A stretch of DNA of 45,690 nt, taken from contig ONJF01000013.1 in NCBI GenBank assembly GCA_900318085.1, positions 1-45,690 on the forward strand. Direction: 5' to 3'. The DNA is from an uncultured Bacteroidales bacterium. GTDB lineage: Bacteria; Bacteroidota; Bacteroidia; Bacteroidales; F082. The notes under the pieces are model-generated. The model did no database searches. It had not been told where the DNA came from and saw only the letters and a program-made list of their open reading frames with translations. Each line of letters begins with the position of its first letter. Position 1 is the stretch's first letter. Positions 42,816 to 45,690 of the stretch are shown here, in pieces. The position numbers were made by a program, and so were the translations under genes.

Positions 42816-43143
42816 GGCTTTCCTCCTCATTATCAGGTATTACACTCACAGCTCCAATACAATCCTTGCAGCAAAGCAACAGCAATGACATCCTGTCGAG
42901 CATACTGATGTCGGTGTTACGCAAAGCCACATCCAAAAGCCAACCTTCAGGTATCAGTCCGTCGAAAAACGGGAATAATACATGGTTTTGATAAGCATCT
43001 TCGCACAAAGGCAAGGTGAGGCTAATGGGCTCGGCTTGTGGCCTGGCAAGGTAGGTTGCTTCGTATCGAAACTCATAACCATCTTCTGTCTCGGAGAGTC
43101 GTCCCGCCAAAATATCCCGAAAATAAACCAGAGCCTTTTTCAT
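42808..43143 (-). CDS. hipS: HipS-like protein (separate HipA N-terminal subdomain)
   Basis: A 111-residue protein matching the HipA N-terminal (couple_hipA) subdomain: 'VYFRDILAGRLSE', 'YEATYLARPQAEPISLTLPL' and 'FFDGLIPEGWLLD'. In HipA this part is fused to the kinase; in HipBST systems it is separate and serves as the antitoxin. The gene order hipB-hipS-hipT and tight overlaps (ATGA with hipB, eight bases with hipT) match that three-gene layout, so an antitoxin role is inferred from the family. Confidence 0.85.
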   Translation of the reverse strand: MKKALVYFRDILAGRLSETEDGYEFRYEATYLARPQAEPISLTLPLCEDAYQNHVLFPFFDGLIPEGWLLDVALRNTDISMLDRMSLLLLCCKDCIGAVSVIPDNEEESHE

Positions 43144-43355
43144 TGCTTATCCTTTCTTGGCATGGGCACCATTTCATAGTTAAACAAATTGAGCACTTGA
43201 TTGACTTTATCAAGCCTGACAGTGGCCTTACCTTGCTCCATCTCACGGACAAAATTCAATCCGACGCCTGATTTGTAGGCAAGTTGTTCCTGCGTCAGAC
43301 CATATTGCTTTCTCAACTGTTTCACAGTCTCTGTCAAAGGGGTTTTCTTCATCAT
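43140..43355 (-). CDS. hipB: HipB-like XRE-family antitoxin repressor
   Basis: A 71-residue helix-turn-helix protein ('LRKQYGLTQEQLAYKSGVGLNFVREMEQGKATVRLDKVNQVLNLF'). The start is MMKKTPLTET (43355) or the next Met; the longer frame to 43385 covers the -7 element. It should repress its own operon through two palindromes at 43398 and 43440. The stop overlaps the hipS start (ATGA). Confidence 0.9.
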   Translation of the reverse strand: MMKKTPLTETVKQLRKQYGLTQEQLAYKSGVGLNFVREMEQGKATVRLDKVNQVLNLFNYEMVPMPRKDKQ

Positions 43356-43373
43356 TTTACATCCTTTCGGCTG

Positions 43374-43381
43374 CAAAAATA
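43374..43381 (-). promoter_or_regulatory. -7 element of the hipBST operon
   Basis: The minus strand reads TATTTTTG, 18 bases before the hipB start at 43355. The first operator begins 16 bases upstream of it, over the -33 region. Confidence 0.6.
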
Positions 43382-43397
43382 ACACTTTTTATTGAAA

Positions 43398-43417
43398 TTA
43401 CATTAGAAAGAATGTAA
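43398..43417. promoter_or_regulatory. HipB operator box 1
   Basis: TTACATT and AATGTAA flank AGAAAG, a 20-base inverted repeat. Bound protein would cover the -33 region of the hip promoter. Confidence 0.65.
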
Positions 43418-43439
43418 AAACCATAAATTTCCATATAAA

Positions 43440-43457
43440 TACATTCGAAAGAATGTA
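43440..43457. promoter_or_regulatory. HipB operator box 2
   Basis: TACATTCGAAAGAATGTA has perfect 7-base arms around GAAA. Its centre is 41 bases (about four helical turns) from box 1, so two dimers would sit on one face. A further half-site, TACATT, lies at 43463. Confidence 0.7.
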
Positions 43458-43528
43458 AATTCTACATTAATCTTCATCCTTTGCCAAAGATTTTTCAATG
43501 AATAATCCGATTATTTCCTGTTTTCCCG

Positions 43529-43536
43529 TATTTTTG
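43529..43536 (+). promoter_or_regulatory. -7 element of tyrS
   Basis: TATTTTTG, 23 bases before the tyrS ATG at 43559. Confidence 0.6.
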
Positions 43537-43558
43537 CATCTCAAAACTAACCCTAACG

Positions 43559-44783
43559 ATGAAGAATTTTGTTGAAGAACTCCGCTGGCGCGGAATGCTG
43601 GCACAGATCATGCCAGGCACGGAAGAACTCCTCCAGAAAGAAATGGTAACGGCTGCAACACTGCGGCCACAAGCCCATCATTTTGGTGGGTGGTGCCACA
43701 GGCATGATTGGCGACCCCTCGGGCAAGAGCCAAGAGCGTAACCTGCTCAACGAAGAGACCTTGCGTCACAACCAAGAGTGCATCAAGGCCCAAGTGGCCA
43801 AGTTCCTCGACTTCGACTCGAAGGAGCCCAACGCTGCCGAGATGGTGAACAACTACGACTGGATGAAGGACTTCACCTTCCTCGACTTCGCCCGTGAGGT
43901 GGGCAAGCACATCACCGTGAACTACATGATGGCCAAGGACAGCGTGCAGCAACGCCTCAACGGCACCGCCCGCGACGGTCTCAGCTTCACCGAGTTCACC
44001 TACCAGCTCCTGCAAGGCTACGACTTCCTGTGGCTCTACCAGCACAAGAACTGCAAGCTGCAGCTGGGCGGTAACGACCAATGGGGCAATATCACCACAG
44101 GCACGGAACTGATTCGTAGAACATTAGGCTTTGAAAACGAGGCCTTTGCTTTGACTTGCCCGCTCATCACCAAGGCCGACGGCAAGAAGTTCGGCAAGAC
44201 TGAGAGCGGCAACATCTGGCTCGACCCGAAGCGCACCACGCCTTACAAGTTCTACCAGTTCTGGCTCAATGTCAGCGACGAGGATGCCGAGAAATACATC
44301 AAGATCTTCACCTCGCTGGATAAAGAAACCATCGACGCCCTGATTGAAGAGCACAAGAAAGACCCAGGCATGCGTGTGTTGCAAAAGCGTTTGGCCCAGG
44401 AAGTCACCGTGTTGGTGCACTCACAGGAAGCCTTGGATGCCGCCATCGAAGCCTCCAACATCCTCTTCGGCAAGTCGACCAAGGAAGGCTTGGAGAAACT
44501 CGACGAAGCCACCTTCTTGGACATCTTCGACGGCGTGCCGCAGGAGCACATCGCCCGCACCGACCTCGAAGCCGGCATCCCGATCGTCGATTTCATGGCC
44601 GTCAACACGCAGATCTTCCCCTCGAAAGGCGAGGCCCGCAAGATGACCCAAGCCAACGGCGTGAGCGTCAACAAGGAAAAGGTCACATTGGACAAGGTCG
44701 TCACTACCGATGACTTGGTCGATGGCAAGTATATTCTCGTCCAGAAGGGCAAGAAGAACTATTATCTTGTGGTAGTCGAATAA
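43559..44783 (+). pseudogene. tyrS: Tyrosyl-tRNA synthetase with internal out-of-frame deletion
   Basis: The first 32 codons ([13 protein letters not shown] to KEMVTA) and everything from [23 protein letters not shown] onward (about 43660) match TyrRS closely, in different reading frames. The join falls near 43653. Family members have about 25 residues here, including the 'DPTADSLHIGHL' segment with the ATP-binding HIGH motif. So roughly 74 bases appear lost, and the frame shifts. The rest is intact: KFGKTESGN (KMSKS loop), the anticodon-binding part and an S4-like C-terminus ending [11 protein letters not shown]. TyrRS is essential, so either another copy exists or this is an assembly or sequencing error. 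A promoter is still present. The deletion size is estimated from memory of the family. Confidence 0.85.
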
Positions 44784-44785
44784 TC

Positions 44786-45091
44786 ATGGAAGACAAGGAT
44801 AAGCTACACGGCCTCAGCCCATATTTGTTTTGGGACTTCGATACGACCCAGTTCGACATCGACAAGAATGCTGCGTGGCTTATCCAGAGGGTGCTGGAGT
44901 ACGGGCAGATGAGCGATTGGAACATCATCGAAAAGCATTTTGGTGTTGATACAATTGTATCTTATGCCCTGAATTTCAGAACACTAAATCCAATTGCACG
45001 TTCGTTTTTGAGCTTTATTTCTGGTGCTAAAAAGGAGGACTTCAGATGCTATCGTATCGCACAATCGAGCCCCACACTTTGGAACTCCTGA
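44786..45091 (+). CDS. DUF6922-type small protein, putative antitoxin partner
   Basis: A 101-residue protein with the pattern 'LFWDFDTTQFDIDKNAAWLIQRVLEYGQMSDWNIIEKHFG...FLSFISG', which I recognise as the DUF6922 family that commonly precedes AbiEii-type nucleotidyltransferases in Bacteroidota. It starts two bases after the tyrS stop and overlaps the next gene by 46 bases. Tight coupling to the toxin-like gene suggests an antitoxin role (inference). Confidence 0.7.
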   Translation: MEDKDKLHGLSPYLFWDFDTTQFDIDKNAAWLIQRVLEYGQMSDWNIIEKHFGVDTIVSYALNFRTLNPIARSFLSFISGAKKEDFRCYRIAQSSPTLWNS

Positions 45092-45675
45092 AATACTTGA
45101 TGGCAGAGCCTTATCTGAAAGATTGCCGTCTCGTGGGTGGGACAGCTTTGGCTTTGCAATACGGACATCGCTCGTCGGTGGATTTGGACGTTTTTGGTGT
45201 GATTCCCGACAATGATGCTGCATTGCAGGACATTTTGGAAGGCTTCGGAAAGATTCAAGGCCAAATGACGTCCAAATACATCAAATCATTCATTGTTGAT
45301 GGAATCAAGGTGGATTTTGTCAATTATTCACGTTATCCTTGGCTTGATGAGGCGGTTATTGAGGACGGTTTGCGATTGGCTTCGCCGAAAGACATTGCCG
45401 CTATGAAAACCTATGCAATACAAAACCGAGGCTCGCGAAAGGATTTCATTGACATGTACTTCCTTTTGCAGCACTTCACTCTTGAGGAAATACTTGTTTT
45501 TTATGCTCAAAAGTATCCCAACTATTCCATGTTCAGGACGCGGATGGCCTTGACCTATTTTGAAGATGCGGAAAACAAGGAATGCCCGCCCATGTTCATT
45601 AATGCTGATTGGAATGACATCAAGTCGTTCATCTCACAGAAAGTCAGGGAGATTGATTGGGAAAAGTTTGAGTAG
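45046..45675 (+). CDS. AbiEii/AbiGii-family nucleotidyltransferase (toxin-like)
   Basis: A 209-residue protein with the nucleotidyltransferase signature G31-G32-T33 (LVGGTALALQYG) and D46-x-D48 (SSVDLDVF), and the later 'SRKDFIDMYFLL' helix typical of the AbiEii family. Relatives are toxins of type IV or abortive-infection systems that transfer nucleotides to RNA or other targets. Start is the ATG at 45046, overlapping the upstream partner. The catalytic residues look complete. Whether it is active in phage defence cannot be told here. Confidence 0.87.
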   Translation: MLSYRTIEPHTLELLKYLMAEPYLKDCRLVGGTALALQYGHRSSVDLDVFGVIPDNDAALQDILEGFGKIQGQMTSKYIKSFIVDGIKVDFVNYSRYPWLDEAVIEDGLRLASPKDIAAMKTYAIQNRGSRKDFIDMYFLLQHFTLEEILVFYAQKYPNYSMFRTRMALTYFEDAENKECPPMFINADWNDIKSFISQKVREIDWEKFE

Positions 45676-45690
45676 TTTTTCCGCGTGAAA

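Noticed and set aside
43559-43741. A separate 60-residue gene
   Set aside because: Its first half is the start of TyrRS and the rest is out-of-frame TyrRS sequence; it is one piece of a broken tyrS.

Overview
The window is from a member of the Bacteroidota, almost certainly an uncultivated, host-associated Bacteroidales. Promoters carry the Bacteroidota -7 element TAnnTTTG with no Shine-Dalgarno dependence. Several secreted proteins end in type A C-terminal sorting domains of the type IX secretion system (T9SS). Gingipain-type C25 and streptopain-type C10 peptidases, BACON-like and InlB-like repeats, a GH89 lipoprotein and a BspA-type leucine-rich-repeat protein all fit this group. I cannot assign a genus. 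Most of the window is coded on the minus strand.

Region 1 (1-5470) holds a large secreted BspA-like LRR protein that runs off the left edge, preceded by a TPR histidine kinase and a NarL/LuxR-type response regulator. A perfect 16-bp palindrome sits at the same distance from a -7 element in front of both the LRR gene and the kinase gene. This looks like a self-contained regulon. Region 2 (5570-24760) is a block of secreted hydrolases: C10 peptidase, endonuclease I, M14 carboxypeptidase and two C25 peptidases. All five end in the same unusual two-repeat, Trp-rich C-terminal module instead of a canonical T9SS tail. A plus-strand DUF559 nuclease gene, flanked by two copies of a GC-rich palindromic element, lies in the middle of this block.

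Region 3 (24900-34400) has three T9SS surface proteins and two near-identical 89-residue small membrane proteins, arranged as a duplicated surface protein + hairpin element + small protein unit. Between them lies a lone HsdR_N-type nuclease domain. Region 4 (34470-41864) is mostly housekeeping: a GH89 alpha-N-acetylglucosaminidase, a divergent Lcl/FISUMP-like lipoprotein, a DUF1846 protein, glyA and a DUF3089 alpha/beta hydrolase lipoprotein, with several REP/MITE-like palindromes. Region 5 (41865-45675) holds a split-HipA toxin-antitoxin operon (hipB-hipS-hipT order) with two clear operator palindromes, a tyrS gene that has lost its HIGH-motif segment through an internal out-of-frame deletion, and a DUF6922/AbiEii nucleotidyltransferase pair.

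The best candidates for something undescribed are the palindrome-controlled two-component/LRR regulon, the shared double-Trp module as an alternative C-terminal signal of a hydrolase locus, the repeat-flanked DUF559 unit, and the duplicated 89-residue protein. No tRNA, rRNA or CRISPR array was seen.
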